Shown: positions 39,826 to 48,701, counted from the stretch's first letter. The stretch is 64,000 nucleotides of DNA from Paracoccus indicus (GCF_003056335.1 NZ_PYWA01000002.1:372001-436000), one strand, 5' to 3'. The notes: generated by a model from the sequence alone, not told the origin. Program-made: numbers and translations.

Positions 39826-39967
39826 TTATGGAATGTTGCGTGGTGGTTAAGCCGTCGCGCAATGAATCGCAAGTGTGACCTGCTGCGCTGCGGCGTTGAT
39901 TGGGCTAACACTTGCCATCGGAGGCGCGCCGCGCCAAGCCTTGCACATCATGCAAGGGGGGCGTGGA

Positions 39968-40717
39968 ATGCTGGATCTGACGGTGACGGGCTGGATTCTG
40001 GCCGTGGTGGCGGCGACGGCGGTGGGACTGTCCAAGGGTGGGCTGGCGATGGTGGGAATCATCTCGGTCCCCCTGATGTCGTTGGTCATGTCGCCGGTGC
40101 AGGCGGCGGGGCTGCTGCTACCGGTCTATGTCGTCTCGGACATCGGCGGGCTGATCGCCTTCCGGCGCAACTTCGACCGCGGCGTGTTGGTCCGGTCCCT
40201 GCCCGGGGCACTGCTGGGCATCGGCATCGGTTGGGCCACGGCGTCCATCGTGCCTGTCCGTGGGGTGACGCTGATCGTGGGCGTCATCGGCCTGGGTTTC
40301 GCGCTGAACGCGCTGATCCGGCCGCAGCTGGACAAGGCCCCGCGCCGCCCCACCTATGCCGCAGGCAGCTTTTGGGGTGGGCTTGCGGGCTATACCAGTT
40401 TCGTCAGCCACGCGGGTGCGCCGCTGTGGCAGGTCTATGCCCAGCCCTTGCGCCTGTCGCCGCTGGTCTATGCGGGCACGACGACCTGGTTCTTTGCCAT
40501 CGGCAATTGGGTCAAGCTGATCCCCTATGCGCTTCTGGGCCAGCTGTCGGCGGCCAATCTGGCGACGGCTGCGGCGCTGGTGCCCGTGTCGCTGGTGGCG
40601 GTCTGGGCAGGGCTGCGGCTGGTGCGGATCATCCCGCCGCTGCTGTTCTATCGGCTGATCACATGGGGGCTGCTGATCGTCTCGGTCAGGCTGATCTGGC
40701 AGGCGCTGGCGGGCTGA
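39968..40717 (+). CDS. TSUP-family (TauE/SafE) transporter
   Basis: A 249-residue inner-membrane protein with about seven to eight hydrophobic segments, beginning MLDLTVTGWILAVVAATAVGLSKGG. The 'GLSKGG' and the repeated GSFWGGLAGYTSFVSHAGAP are typical of the sulfite/organosulfur exporter family. Its substrate is unknown. ATG 39968 is chosen over the longer open frame, which runs into the mdh regulatory region. A hairpin at 40754-40775 separates it from the malyl-CoA gene. Confidence 0.85.
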   Translation: MLDLTVTGWILAVVAATAVGLSKGGLAMVGIISVPLMSLVMSPVQAAGLLLPVYVVSDIGGLIAFRRNFDRGVLVRSLPGALLGIGIGWATASIVPVRGVTLIVGVIGLGFALNALIRPQLDKAPRRPTYAAGSFWGGLAGYTSFVSHAGAPLWQVYAQPLRLSPLVYAGTTTWFFAIGNWVKLIPYALLGQLSAANLATAAALVPVSLVAVWAGLRLVRIIPPLLFYRLITWGLLIVSVRLIWQALAG

Positions 40718-40753
40718 TGCCGCAGTGCAGCGCATTTATGCTTGCCATTTGTG

Positions 40754-40775
40754 GCGCCACGTTGCAGCGTGGCGC
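40754..40775. terminator. Hairpin between the TSUP and malyl-CoA genes
   Basis: GCGCCACG-TTGCAG-CGTGGCGC is a perfect 8-bp stem with a six-base loop, 24 bases before the next start. It could end the transporter transcript or be an operator for the next operon. No T-run follows. Confidence 0.4.
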
Positions 40776-40798
40776 AACAATGTTACCCAGAGGATGCC

Positions 40799-41650
40799 AT
40801 GGCCCGCCCTTACCGCTCTGTCCTGTATATCCCCGCCGCCAACGCCCGCGCGATGGAGAAGGCCCGCGCCTTGCCCGCCGATGCCATCATCTTCGACCTC
40901 GAGGATGCGGTCGCCCCCGACCAGAAGGCCGCCGCCCGCGACGCGCTGAAGCAGGCGCTGGCGCAGGACTATGGCCCGCGTGCGCGCATCCTGCGGATCA
41001 ACGAGCTGGCGACCGAATGGGGCAGGGATGACGCGCTGGCCTGCGGGGGCGATCTGGCGGGCATGGTCGATGCGGTGCTGATCCCCAAGGTGGACGGCCC
41101 CGCCGATCTGGATGCCGTGGCCGATCTGATCCCCGACACCCCCCTCTGGGCGATGATGGAGACGCCCCTGGGCATGCTGAACGCCGCCGCCATCGCGGCC
41201 CATCCGCGGCTGCAGGGCATGGTGATGGGCACCAACGATCTGGCCAAGGATCTGGGGACCCGCTTTCGCGCCGACCGCCTGCCGATGATGGCGGGGCTGG
41301 GGCTGTGCCTGCTGGCGGCCAAGGCGCATGGGGTGGTCATCGTCGATGGCGTCTTCAATGCCTTCAAGGACGATGACGGGCTGCGCGCCGAATGCGATCA
41401 GGGCCGCGACATGGGCTTTGACGGCAAGACCCTGATCCACCCCGCCCAGTTGGTCATCGCGAACGAGGCCTTCGCCCCGACGGATGCGGAGATCGACCTT
41501 GCCCGCCGCCAGATCGAGGCCTTCGATCAGGCCACTGCCCAAGGCAAGGGCGTCGCCGTCGTCGACGGCAAGATCGTCGAGAACCTGCATGTCGCCACGG
41601 CGCGCGACACATTGGATCGGGCGGATGCGATTGCGGCCATGGCGCAATAG
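40799..41650 (+). CDS. mcl2: CitE-like lyase/thioesterase, probable (3S)-malyl-CoA thioesterase
   Basis: A 283-residue HpcH/HpaI-CitE fold enzyme with MARPYRSVLYIPAANARAMEKA, the metal-binding DLEDAV, LIPKVDGPADL, MMETPLGMLN, MGTNDLAKDL and GKTLIHPAQ. Two paralogues are known in Rhodobacteraceae. Mcl1 (about 318 residues) is the malyl-CoA/methylmalyl-CoA lyase, and the shorter Mcl2 hydrolyses (3S)-malyl-CoA. The length and position near mch and sdh match Mcl2 of R. sphaeroides, so the thioesterase call is favoured by synteny rather than by residues. The ATG is preceded by AGAGGA. It starts the mcl2-nnrU-DUF1737-mch operon. Confidence 0.8.
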   Translation: MARPYRSVLYIPAANARAMEKARALPADAIIFDLEDAVAPDQKAAARDALKQALAQDYGPRARILRINELATEWGRDDALACGGDLAGMVDAVLIPKVDGPADLDAVADLIPDTPLWAMMETPLGMLNAAAIAAHPRLQGMVMGTNDLAKDLGTRFRADRLPMMAGLGLCLLAAKAHGVVIVDGVFNAFKDDDGLRAECDQGRDMGFDGKTLIHPAQLVIANEAFAPTDAEIDLARRQIEAFDQATAQGKGVAVVDGKIVENLHVATARDTLDRADAIAAMAQ

Positions 41651-41692
41651 GCGCAAGGTGCGGCCAAACGCATTCCAGCAAGAGGAAGCCAG

Positions 41693-42244
41693 ATGCTGAT
41701 CCTGATCCTTGGTGTCGCCCTGTGGTGGGCCGCCCATCTGTACAAACGCGCCGCACCCGCGCAACGCGCCGCCATGGGCGGCAAGGGCCGCCAGGTGGTC
41801 ACGGGGCTGCTGGTCCTTTCGGTGATCCTGATGATCGTCGGCTATCGCATGGCGGATGGCGCCTTCTTCTGGGGCCGGACGGCACCCATGACGGGCATCA
41901 ACAACCTGCTGATGCTGGTCTCGATCTACCTGTTCGCGGCCAGTGGCATGAAGACACGCGTGACTGCCTATACCCGCCACCCGATGCTCTGGGGCTTTGC
42001 GCTCTGGGCCGTCGCGCATCTGCTGGTGAACGGTGATACGCCCTCGTTCATCCTGTTCGGCGGGCTGCTGGTCTGGGCCTTCGTCGAGATGCAGGTCATC
42101 AACCGCGTCTCGGATTGGGTTCGGCCCACCGGTCCCTTCCCCATGAAGAAAGAGCTGATGGCACTGGCTGGCGCGGTCATCGTGCTGCTGGTTCTTGGCG
42201 CGATCCACGGCCTTGTCGGCCCCAACCCCTTCGGAGGTGCATGA
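41693..42244 (+). CDS. NnrU family membrane protein
   Basis: A 183-residue inner-membrane protein with about five hydrophobic segments. It begins MLILILGVALWWAAHLYKR, followed by GYRMADGAFFWG and the family-typical AYTRHPMLWGFALWAVAHLLVNGD. NnrU proteins were named from a Rhodobacter gene linked to nitrite/nitric oxide reduction, but the biochemical role is unclear. Here it lies between ethylmalonyl-CoA pathway genes, not denitrification genes. GAGGAAG precedes the ATG, and the stop overlaps the DUF1737 start region. Confidence 0.85.
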   Translation: MLILILGVALWWAAHLYKRAAPAQRAAMGGKGRQVVTGLLVLSVILMIVGYRMADGAFFWGRTAPMTGINNLLMLVSIYLFAASGMKTRVTAYTRHPMLWGFALWAVAHLLVNGDTPSFILFGGLLVWAFVEMQVINRVSDWVRPTGPFPMKKELMALAGAVIVLLVLGAIHGLVGPNPFGGA

Positions 42245-42450
42245 TGCCCACCATCTATCGTTTCATCACCGAGGATGACACCGTGCAATTCTGCCACCGT
42301 GTCTCCGAGGCGCTCTCCAAGGGCTGGACGCTGCAGGGCGATCCTTCCATGGCCTTCGATGCCGCGCGGGGCGTCATGCGCTGCGGGCAGGCCGTCACCA
42401 AGGTGGTCGATGCCGAATACCATCCCGATATGAAGCTGGGGCAGCAATGA
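42244..42450 (+). CDS. DUF1737 domain small protein
   Basis: A 68-residue soluble protein, MPTIYRFITEDDTVQFCHRV, then SEALSKGWTLQGDPSMAFDA. DUF1737 proteins are short and of unknown function. A GGAGGT lies before two adjacent in-frame ATGs (42241 and 42244), and spacing favours the second. The stop overlaps the mch start in ATGA, so the gene is translationally coupled to mesaconyl-CoA hydratase. Confidence 0.8.
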   Translation: MPTIYRFITEDDTVQFCHRVSEALSKGWTLQGDPSMAFDAARGVMRCGQAVTKVVDAEYHPDMKLGQQ

Positions 42451-43499
42451 CCAAGACCAATCCGGGCCGCTTCTTCGAGGATTACACCTTGGGGCAGGTC
42501 ATCCGCCACGCCGTTCCCCGCACCCTGGCCGAAGGGGAAAGGGCGTTCTATCACGCGCTTTATCCCATGCGGCATGCACTTCATTCCTCGGATGAATTTG
42601 CGATCGCGGCGGGGCTGGATGGCAGCCCGCTGGATGATCTGCTGACCTTCCATACGGTCTTTGGCAAGACGGTCCCCGACATCAGCCTGAACGCGGTGGC
42701 GAACCTCGGCTATGCCGACGGGCGCTGGCTGCAACCGGTCTGGCCGGGCGATACGCTGCGGGCGGAAAGCCAGGTGATCGGGCTGAAGCAGAATTCGAAC
42801 GGGCAATCGGGCGTGGTCTGGGTGCGGACGCGCGGGTTGAACCAGGTGGATGAGCCGGTGCTGGAATTTGTCCGTTGGGTCATGGTGCGCAAGCGCAATC
42901 CCGGCAGCCCCGCGCCGGAAACCGTCGTCCCCGATCTGCCCGACGCCGTGGATGCCGCCGATCTGGCCATCCCCGAGGCGCTGGACTTCAGCGACTATGA
43001 CTTCAGCCTTGCGGGCGAGCCGCATTGCTGGGGCGATTACGCCATCGGCGAACGCATCGACCACGTCGATGGCGTCACCGTCGAGGAGGCCGAGCATATG
43101 TTGGCCACGCGCCTCTGGCAGAACACCGCCAAGGTGCATTTCGACGCCACCAACCGCGATGATGGCCGCCGCCTGATCTATGGCGGGCATGTCATCAGCA
43201 TGGCGCGGGCGCTGTCCTTCAACGGTTTGGCCAATGCGCAGATGATCGTGGCGCTGAACGGCGGCGCCCATGCCAACCCCTGTTTTGCGGGCGACACCAT
43301 CCGCGCCTGGTCCGAGGTGCTGGACAAGGCCGAGACCGGGACCCCCGGCGTCGGTGCCATCCGCCTGCGCCTGGTCGCCACCAAGGGCGACAGCGCGCAG
43401 TTCACCCTGCGTGGCGCGGACGGTAAATACGCCCCCGAGGTGCTGCTGGATCTGGATTACTGGGCGCTGATGCCCATGAACGGCGATTCAGTTCACTAG
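42447..43499 (+). CDS. mch: Mesaconyl-CoA hydratase (MaoC-like)
   Basis: A 350-residue double hot-dog enzyme of the MaoC family. It would hydrate mesaconyl-C1-CoA to beta-methylmalyl-CoA in the ethylmalonyl-CoA pathway for acetyl-CoA assimilation. The N-terminal half begins NPGRFFEDYTLGQVIRHA. The second half starts near CWGDYAIGERIDHVDGVTVE and includes the MaoC-like LIYGGHVISMARAL. Length and its place between an Mcl2-like gene and sdhC match the R. sphaeroides enzyme. Other pathway genes (ccr, ecm, mcd) are not in the window. A few bases beyond its stop lies the double operator for sdh. Confidence 0.88.
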   Translation: MTKTNPGRFFEDYTLGQVIRHAVPRTLAEGERAFYHALYPMRHALHSSDEFAIAAGLDGSPLDDLLTFHTVFGKTVPDISLNAVANLGYADGRWLQPVWPGDTLRAESQVIGLKQNSNGQSGVVWVRTRGLNQVDEPVLEFVRWVMVRKRNPGSPAPETVVPDLPDAVDAADLAIPEALDFSDYDFSLAGEPHCWGDYAIGERIDHVDGVTVEEAEHMLATRLWQNTAKVHFDATNRDDGRRLIYGGHVISMARALSFNGLANAQMIVALNGGAHANPCFAGDTIRAWSEVLDKAETGTPGVGAIRLRLVATKGDSAQFTLRGADGKYAPEVLLDLDYWALMPMNGDSVH

Positions 43500-43511
43500 G
43501 ACCTGCAGCCA

Positions 43512-43542
43512 TGTGATCACACGCGTTGCCCGTGTGATCACA
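43512..43542. promoter_or_regulatory. Double TGTGATCACA operator upstream of sdhC
   Basis: Perfect palindromes TGTGATCACA lie at 43512-43521 and 43533-43542, again spaced 21 bases start to start as at sucC. The spacer (CGCGTTGCCCG) is unrelated to the sucC one. The site lies 167 bases before sdhC. Between it and sdhC, GTGACA (43589-43594) with CAATAA about 17 bases on is a weak promoter candidate. A GntR-family activator such as AkgR is the likely binder. Confidence 0.75.
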
Positions 43543-43708
43543 AAGGCGGAAATCCGCGGCATTTCACCGCGCGGGGTGGTATCTCTCCGTGACAGGTGAC
43601 AGTATCACGATCAATAAAGACGCCAATCGCCAGCCCGCGCGGCCAGCCCACGTCAGTCATCGGGCACCTGCGACGGGACATGCCAGAACCGACATAGGAG
43701 GGCCGACC

Positions 43709-44101
43709 ATGGCCGACGTGAACCGGGGTAACCGGCCGCTTTCCCCCCACCTTCAGGTCTATCGTCTGCCGTTGCCGGCAATCACGTCCATCATGACGCG
43801 CATCACCGGCCACGCGCTGGTCGCGGGCATCCTGCTGCTGGTCTGGTGGCTGGTCGCCGCCGTCAGCAGCCCCGGCGCCTTCGCCGCCGCCGACTGGCTG
43901 GTGCGGTCCTGGCTCGGCTTCCTGATCCTGACGGCCTCGGCATGGGCGCTGTGGTTCCACGCACTGTCGGGTATCCGCCACCTGTTCTACGATCAGGGCC
44001 TGGGCCTGGAAATCGAGGAGGCCAAGAAGGCTTCCTGGGCAATCATCATCGGTTCGGTCGCGTTGACGCTGCTTAGCCTGATCATCTTCTTCATCAGCTG
44101 A
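43709..44101 (+). CDS. sdhC: Succinate dehydrogenase cytochrome b556 subunit
   Basis: SdhC is a membrane anchor of complex II, binding heme b and ubiquinone with SdhD. The 130-residue protein starts MADVNRGNRPLSPHLQVYRLP, matching the family's 'RPLSPHLQIY' signature. It has three membrane helices, with the heme-ligand His in WFHALSGIRHLFYDQG. TAGGAGGG precedes the ATG. The open frame upstream to 43589 lies in the leader and is rejected as start. It opens sdhCDA-(three genes)-sdhB. Confidence 0.95.
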   Translation: MADVNRGNRPLSPHLQVYRLPLPAITSIMTRITGHALVAGILLLVWWLVAAVSSPGAFAAADWLVRSWLGFLILTASAWALWFHALSGIRHLFYDQGLGLEIEEAKKASWAIIIGSVALTLLSLIIFFIS

Positions 44102-44114
44102 GGCGAGGGACATC

Positions 44115-44501
44115 ATGCGCTATATCACCCCACGCAAGGCCGCCGCAGGTCTGGGCTCGGCCCGCTCGGGCACCGCACATCACTGGCAGATGACCGTCAG
44201 CAGCTATGCGCTGGTCATCCTGACGCCGCTGTTCATGATCGCCGTCGGCGGCGCCATCGGCCTGCCGCAGGACGCGGTCGCGGCACACTTCGGCCGCCCG
44301 TTCCCCGGCATCATCACCGCGCTGTTCATCGTCGTGGGCATGATCCACTTCATCAAGGGCACGCGGATCATGATCGACGACTACGTTTATGGCTCGGCCA
44401 ACAAGCTGGCGATCATCGCTTCGAACATCTTCGGGTGGGGCGTCATCGCCGCCGCGATCTTTGCGCTGGCAAAGATGGCCTTCACCACCCCCGCGATCTG
44501 A
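44115..44501 (+). CDS. sdhD: Succinate dehydrogenase membrane anchor subunit
   Basis: SdhD is the second membrane anchor of complex II. The 128-residue protein begins [20 protein letters not shown] and has three hydrophobic helices. The segment [14 protein letters not shown] after the second helix is the family's conserved 'H...G-x-R-x-x-I-x-D-Y' with the quinone-site Asp-Tyr. It begins 13 bases after sdhC and ends 7 bases before sdhA. Confidence 0.94.
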   Translation: MRYITPRKAAAGLGSARSGTAHHWQMTVSSYALVILTPLFMIAVGGAIGLPQDAVAAHFGRPFPGIITALFIVVGMIHFIKGTRIMIDDYVYGSANKLAIIASNIFGWGVIAAAIFALAKMAFTTPAI

Positions 44502-44508
44502 GGACGAC

Positions 44509-46311
44509 ATGGCTGCATACGAAATCCAAACGCATGAATATGACGTCGTCGTGGTGGGCGCCGGTGGCGCAGGGCTGCGCGCGACGCTTGGCATGGCCGA
44601 ACAGGGCCTGCGCACGGCCTGCGTGACCAAGGTCTTCCCGACCCGTTCGCATACCGTCGCCGCACAGGGCGGCATTGCCGCCTCGCTGTCCAACATGGGC
44701 CCCGACAACTGGCAGTGGCACATGTACGACACCGTCAAGGGGTCGGACTGGCTGGGCGATACCGACGCCATGGAATACCTGGCGCGCGAGGCCCCCAAGG
44801 CCGTCTACGAGCTGGAACATTACGGCGTTCCCTTCAGCCGCACCGAGGATGGCCGCATCTATCAGCGCCCCTTCGGCGGTCACACCACCGAATTCGGCGA
44901 AGGCCCCCCGGTGCAGCGCACCTGCGCCGCCGCCGACCGCACGGGCCACGCCATCCTGCACACGCTCTATGGCCAGTCGCTGAAGCATAACGCGGAATTC
45001 TTCATCGAGTATTTCGCGCTGGACCTGATCATCACCGATGGCCGCTGCACCGGTGTCGTCTGCTGGAAGCTGGACGACGGCACCATGCATGTCTTCAACG
45101 CCAAGATGGTGGTGCTGGCGACGGGCGGCTATGGCCGCGCCTATTTCAGCGCGACCAGCGCCCATACCTGCACCGGCGACGGCGGCGGCATGGTTGCCCG
45201 CGCGGGCCTGCCCCTGCAGGACATGGAGTTCGTGCAGTTCCACCCGACCGGCATCTATGGTTCGGGCTGCCTGATCACCGAAGGCGCGCGGGGCGAGGGC
45301 GGTTACCTGACCAACTCGGAAGGCGAGCGGTTCATGGAACGCTATGCGCCGACCTACAAGGATCTGGCCAGCCGCGACGTCGTCAGCCGCTGCATGACCA
45401 TGGAGATCCGTGAAGGCCGCGGCGTCGGCGGCGAACAGGACCACATCTTCCTGAACCTGATGCACCTGCCGCCCGAAAGCCTGGCCGAGCGTCTGCCAGG
45501 CATCAGTGAATCGGCCAAGATCTTTGCCGGTGTCGATGTCACCAAGCAGCCGATCCCGGTGATCCCGACCGTGCATTACAACATGGGCGGCATTCCGACG
45601 AACTATTGGGGCGAGGTGCTTGCACCCACGGAAGAAAACCCCGACGCGACCTTCCCCGGCCTGATGGCCGTGGGCGAGGCAGGCTGCGCATCGGTCCATG
45701 GCGCGAACCGCCTCGGCTCGAACAGCCTGATTGACTTGGTGGTCTTCGGTCGTGCCGCAGCCATCCGCGCGGGCGACGTGATCGACCGCGAAGGTCCGAT
45801 CCCTTCGACCGACCAGTCGCAGGTGGACAAGGCCCTGGCCCGCTTCGATGCGCTGCGTTACGCGGACGGCTCGATCTCGACTGCGGAACTGCGCGACCAG
45901 ATGCAGCGCACCATGCAGGCCGATGCCGCCGTCTTCCGCACCGACAAGACCCTGGCCGAAGGCGTCGAGAAGATGGAGGCCATCGCCGCCAAGATGGACG
46001 ACATCAAGGTCACGGATCGCGGTCTGATCTGGAACACCGACCTGATGGAAACGCTGGAGCTGACGAACCTGATGCCCAACGCGCTTGCGACCATCGTCGC
46101 GGCCGAGGCACGCAAGGAAAGCCGCGGCGCCCATGCCCACGAAGACTACCCCGAGCGGGATGACGCCACCTGGCGCAAGCATTCGCTTGCACGCATCGAC
46201 GGGAACAAGGTTAAACTGGACTATCGTCCCGTCCATCTTGATCCGCTGACGACCACGGAAGAGGGCGGCATCGACATGAACAAGATCGCTCCGAAGAAAA
46301 GGGTTTACTGA
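44509..46311 (+). CDS. sdhA: Succinate dehydrogenase flavoprotein subunit
   Basis: SdhA oxidises succinate to fumarate with covalently bound FAD. The 600-residue protein has the FAD-binding [20 protein letters not shown], the flavinylation His in [12 protein letters not shown], the substrate site [21 protein letters not shown], and the [19 protein letters not shown] segment. GAGGAC precedes the ATG. The true start lies inside an open frame that extends back over the sdhD end. The stop overlaps the next gene's ATG (TGATG), so a lipoprotein gene is coupled directly to sdhA. Confidence 0.97.
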   Translation: MAAYEIQTHEYDVVVVGAGGAGLRATLGMAEQGLRTACVTKVFPTRSHTVAAQGGIAASLSNMGPDNWQWHMYDTVKGSDWLGDTDAMEYLAREAPKAVYELEHYGVPFSRTEDGRIYQRPFGGHTTEFGEGPPVQRTCAAADRTGHAILHTLYGQSLKHNAEFFIEYFALDLIITDGRCTGVVCWKLDDGTMHVFNAKMVVLATGGYGRAYFSATSAHTCTGDGGGMVARAGLPLQDMEFVQFHPTGIYGSGCLITEGARGEGGYLTNSEGERFMERYAPTYKDLASRDVVSRCMTMEIREGRGVGGEQDHIFLNLMHLPPESLAERLPGISESAKIFAGVDVTKQPIPVIPTVHYNMGGIPTNYWGEVLAPTEENPDATFPGLMAVGEAGCASVHGANRLGSNSLIDLVVFGRAAAIRAGDVIDREGPIPSTDQSQVDKALARFDALRYADGSISTAELRDQMQRTMQADAAVFRTDKTLAEGVEKMEAIAAKMDDIKVTDRGLIWNTDLMETLELTNLMPNALATIVAAEARKESRGAHAHEDYPERDDATWRKHSLARIDGNKVKLDYRPVHLDPLTTTEEGGIDMNKIAPKKRVY

Positions 46312-46682
46312 TGCGTTTCAATCTTATCGCGGCCATCGGCCTTTCCGCCGTCACGCTGGCCGGTTGCGTGGCTCCGGTTCCCGTCGCGGGTCCGGCCGTT
46401 CCCTCGGCCCCCACCGCCACGCCGGCCACGCCGACGGTACTGGACGCGGCCTCGCGCCAGGTCGCCCGCAATGTCGTCAACTCCGAGATGCAGAAGCGTC
46501 TGCCGGGCGTCAACGTCGCGCCCTATACCGATTGCGTGGTGAACAACGCCACCACCGCCGAGATGATCGACATCGCGCAGATGTCGCGCGCCGGTGCCAG
46601 CGGAACGGCCGACAGCGTCGCCTCGATCGTCTCGCGTCCTGCCACGACGCAATGCATCGCGGCCGCGGCACGCACGGCCTGA
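46311..46682 (+). CDS. Small lipoprotein coupled to sdhA
   Basis: A 123-residue protein of unknown function. [19 protein letters not shown] is a lipoprotein signal (lipobox LAGC), followed by a Pro/Ala/Val-rich linker (about 20-43). A small globular part has three segments of note: VLDAASRQVARNVVNSEMQKRLPG, YTDCVVNNATTAEM and TTQCIAAAA. The last two hold one cysteine each and could form a disulfide. The start overlaps the sdhA stop by one base. A similar lipoprotein gene next to sdh is found in relatives as far as I recall, but no role in complex II is known. Confidence 0.75.
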   Translation: MRFNLIAAIGLSAVTLAGCVAPVPVAGPAVPSAPTATPATPTVLDAASRQVARNVVNSEMQKRLPGVNVAPYTDCVVNNATTAEMIDIAQMSRAGASGTADSVASIVSRPATTQCIAAAARTA

Positions 46683-46686
46683 TGGC

Positions 46687-47010
46687 ATGAGCATGCAGGC
46701 AACCCCCTGGGCCGTGGTTCCGCTGCTGGCGGTGCTTTCGGCCTGTGGTCCGATCCGGGTGGATCAGGCCGAGAGGGTTTGCCTGCGCGACGCCGATCTG
46801 GCCCGCGCGCCACGCACCGACGTGACGGTGGGCATCGGCACGGGTTCGGGCGGAACACAGGGTTTCGGCCGGATCGGCATGCAGATCAGCGGCGATTACT
46901 TGGCGGGGCGCGATCCGGCGCAGGTCTTCGATCGCTGCGTGATGCGCCGCTCGGGCCAGATGCCGCAGCGCGCTCTGGCCGATCAACCCGGTTGGCGGGG
47001 GCGTATCTGA
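46687..47010 (+). CDS. Second small lipoprotein in the sdh operon
   Basis: A 107-residue protein of unknown function. MSMQATPWAVVPLLAVLSAC is a lipoprotein signal with lipobox LSAC. The mature part contains CLRDADLARAPRTDVTVGIGTGSGG, a glycine-rich stretch and DPAQVFDRCVMRRSGQMP, again giving two cysteines. It starts 4 bases after the previous stop without a good ribosome binding site, so coupling is likely. Its stop overlaps the start of the sulfotransferase-like gene by one base (TGATG). Confidence 0.68.
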   Translation: MSMQATPWAVVPLLAVLSACGPIRVDQAERVCLRDADLARAPRTDVTVGIGTGSGGTQGFGRIGMQISGDYLAGRDPAQVFDRCVMRRSGQMPQRALADQPGWRGRI

Positions 47011-47849
47011 TGTCGCGGGACGGGGCAGGGCGCAGGCTGGTGCTGCATCTTGGCGTGCAGAAGACCGGCACGACATCGTTGCAGCGGTTCCTGAAGCTGA
47101 ACGCGGACACCTTGTCCGACCTGCTGGTGATCCGCACCCCCGAGGAAGGCACTCCGATGCGCCCCTTGGGTCGCGCCGCCATCGCCGCCAGCCTGGGCGA
47201 CAGCCACGATCTGCGAAAGGCGCTGAAGGTCGCTTTCGAGGATGTGCTGGACGGCCTGCCGGATGGTCCGCAGACGGTGCTGATCAGTCACGAAAATCTT
47301 GCCGGGGCGATGCCGGGCAACGGTGGCGAGACGCGGCTCTACCCGGCCCTGCCGCAGATGCTGCAGCAGTTGGACAAAGTCGCGCGGGCGCGCGGTTTTG
47401 ATGCGCATTTCGTCTTCTATACCCGCCGGATGCAGGCGTGGAAGTCCTCGGTCTGGGCGCAGGCCGTCCGCACCGACGGCTATGCCGGCACGCGGGCCGA
47501 GTTCATGGCCCAGGTCGAGGGCCTGCCGGGCTGGGGCGATCTGGAACGGCGGCTGGCCAAGCAGCTGGGCGCCGACCGCGTGACCCGGCTTGCGCTGGAG
47601 GCCGAGACCGATCCCGACCGGCCCGGGCTGCAATTGCTGGCCCTTGCCGGCATTCCCGCGGATCGTGCCGCAGCCCTGGCACCGCTGCAATCGCGCGGGA
47701 TGGAGCGTCTGAACGACGGCTCGACCGAATTTCTTCGCCGGCTCAACGGGCTGGCGCTCAACCCCCATGCGCGGGGCCGGATCGTCGATCTGGTGACGCG
47801 TTCGCAACACCTGTTCACGGCTGACATGCCGTCCGAAGGCACTCTCTGA
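47010..47849 (+). CDS. Sulfotransferase-like protein inside the sdh operon
   Basis: A 279-residue protein with a P-loop-like N-terminal motif LHLGVQKTGTTSLQRFL (about residues 12-28). This is the 5'-phosphosulfate-binding loop of PAPS-dependent sulfotransferases. A 3'-phosphate-type segment, FYTRRMQAWKSSVWAQAV, comes later. The rest is divergent. No signal peptide is present. The cofactor family is likely from the loop, while the acceptor is unknown. It overlaps the preceding lipoprotein stop by one base and lies 12 bases before sdhB, so its transcription with sdh is almost certain. Similar 'HLGxxKTGTTxLQ' genes are common in Rhodobacteraceae. Confidence 0.72.
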   Translation: MSRDGAGRRLVLHLGVQKTGTTSLQRFLKLNADTLSDLLVIRTPEEGTPMRPLGRAAIAASLGDSHDLRKALKVAFEDVLDGLPDGPQTVLISHENLAGAMPGNGGETRLYPALPQMLQQLDKVARARGFDAHFVFYTRRMQAWKSSVWAQAVRTDGYAGTRAEFMAQVEGLPGWGDLERRLAKQLGADRVTRLALEAETDPDRPGLQLLALAGIPADRAAALAPLQSRGMERLNDGSTEFLRRLNGLALNPHARGRIVDLVTRSQHLFTADMPSEGTL

Positions 47850-47861
47850 AAGGAGCACCCA

Positions 47862-48641
47862 ATGGTCCAGTTCACGCTACCCAAGAACAGCCAGATCCGC
47901 GTTGGCAAGACCTGGCCCAAGCCCGAGGGCGCGACCAACGTCAAGAAGTTCAAGATCTATCGGTGGGACCCCGAGACCGGCGAGAACCCGCGTCTGGACA
48001 CCTATTTCGTCGATCTGGACAAATGCGGCCCGATGATGCTGGACGCGCTGATCAAGATCAAGAACGAGATCGACCCGACGCTGTCCTTCCGCCGGTCCTG
48101 CCGTGAAGGCATCTGCGGGTCCTGCGCCATGGTCATCGACGGCGGCAACCACCTGGCCTGCATTTTCGGCATCGATGAGGTCGCGGGCGATGTGGCCATC
48201 TATCCGCTGCCGCATATGCCGGTGGTCAAGGACTTGATCCCCGACCTGACGCATTTCTATGCCCAGCATGCCTCGGTGAACCCCTATCTGCAAACCAAGT
48301 CGCCGACGCCCGGCAAGGAGTGGAAGCAATCCATCGAGGATCGCAAGAAGCTGGACGGGCTGTACGAGTGCATTCTGTGTGCGTCCTGCTCGACGGCCTG
48401 CCCGTCCTATTGGTGGAACGGCGACCGCTATCTTGGACCGGCAGCCCTGCTGCATGCCTATCGTTGGATCATCGACAGCCGCGACGAGGCCACGGGCGAG
48501 CGTCTGGACGAGCTGGAAGATCCCTTCAAGCTGTATCGCTGCCACACGATCATGAACTGCACCAACACCTGCCCCAAGGGTCTGAACCCTGCGAAGGCCA
48601 TTGCCTCGATCAAGCACATGATGGTTGAACGTTCGGCCTGA
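47862..48641 (+). CDS. sdhB: Succinate dehydrogenase iron-sulfur subunit
   Basis: SdhB passes electrons from FAD to quinone through three iron-sulfur clusters. The 259-residue protein has the [2Fe-2S] ligands in [14 protein letters not shown] followed by HLAC, the [4Fe-4S] ligands in [16 protein letters not shown], and the [3Fe-4S] region in [24 protein letters not shown] precedes the ATG. It closes the operon, separated from sdhA by three small genes, and is followed by a repeat element and a strong terminator. Confidence 0.97.
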   Translation: MVQFTLPKNSQIRVGKTWPKPEGATNVKKFKIYRWDPETGENPRLDTYFVDLDKCGPMMLDALIKIKNEIDPTLSFRRSCREGICGSCAMVIDGGNHLACIFGIDEVAGDVAIYPLPHMPVVKDLIPDLTHFYAQHASVNPYLQTKSPTPGKEWKQSIEDRKKLDGLYECILCASCSTACPSYWWNGDRYLGPAALLHAYRWIIDSRDEATGERLDELEDPFKLYRCHTIMNCTNTCPKGLNPAKAIASIKHMMVERSA

Positions 48642-48679
48642 TGGTGACGACCGGGGGCTGTCTGCCCCCGGACCCCCGA

Positions 48680-48701
48680 GGGTATTTGCACAACAGAGAA
48701 G
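48680..48701 (+). repeat. Short intergenic repeat, copy 2 (3' side of sdhB)
   Basis: GGGTATTTGCACAACAGAGAAG matches 20 of 22 bases with the minus-strand copy after tkt (16801-16822). It lies 39 bases past the sdhB stop, preceded by a C-rich run in both places, and it abuts the terminator stem. Confidence 0.55.
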
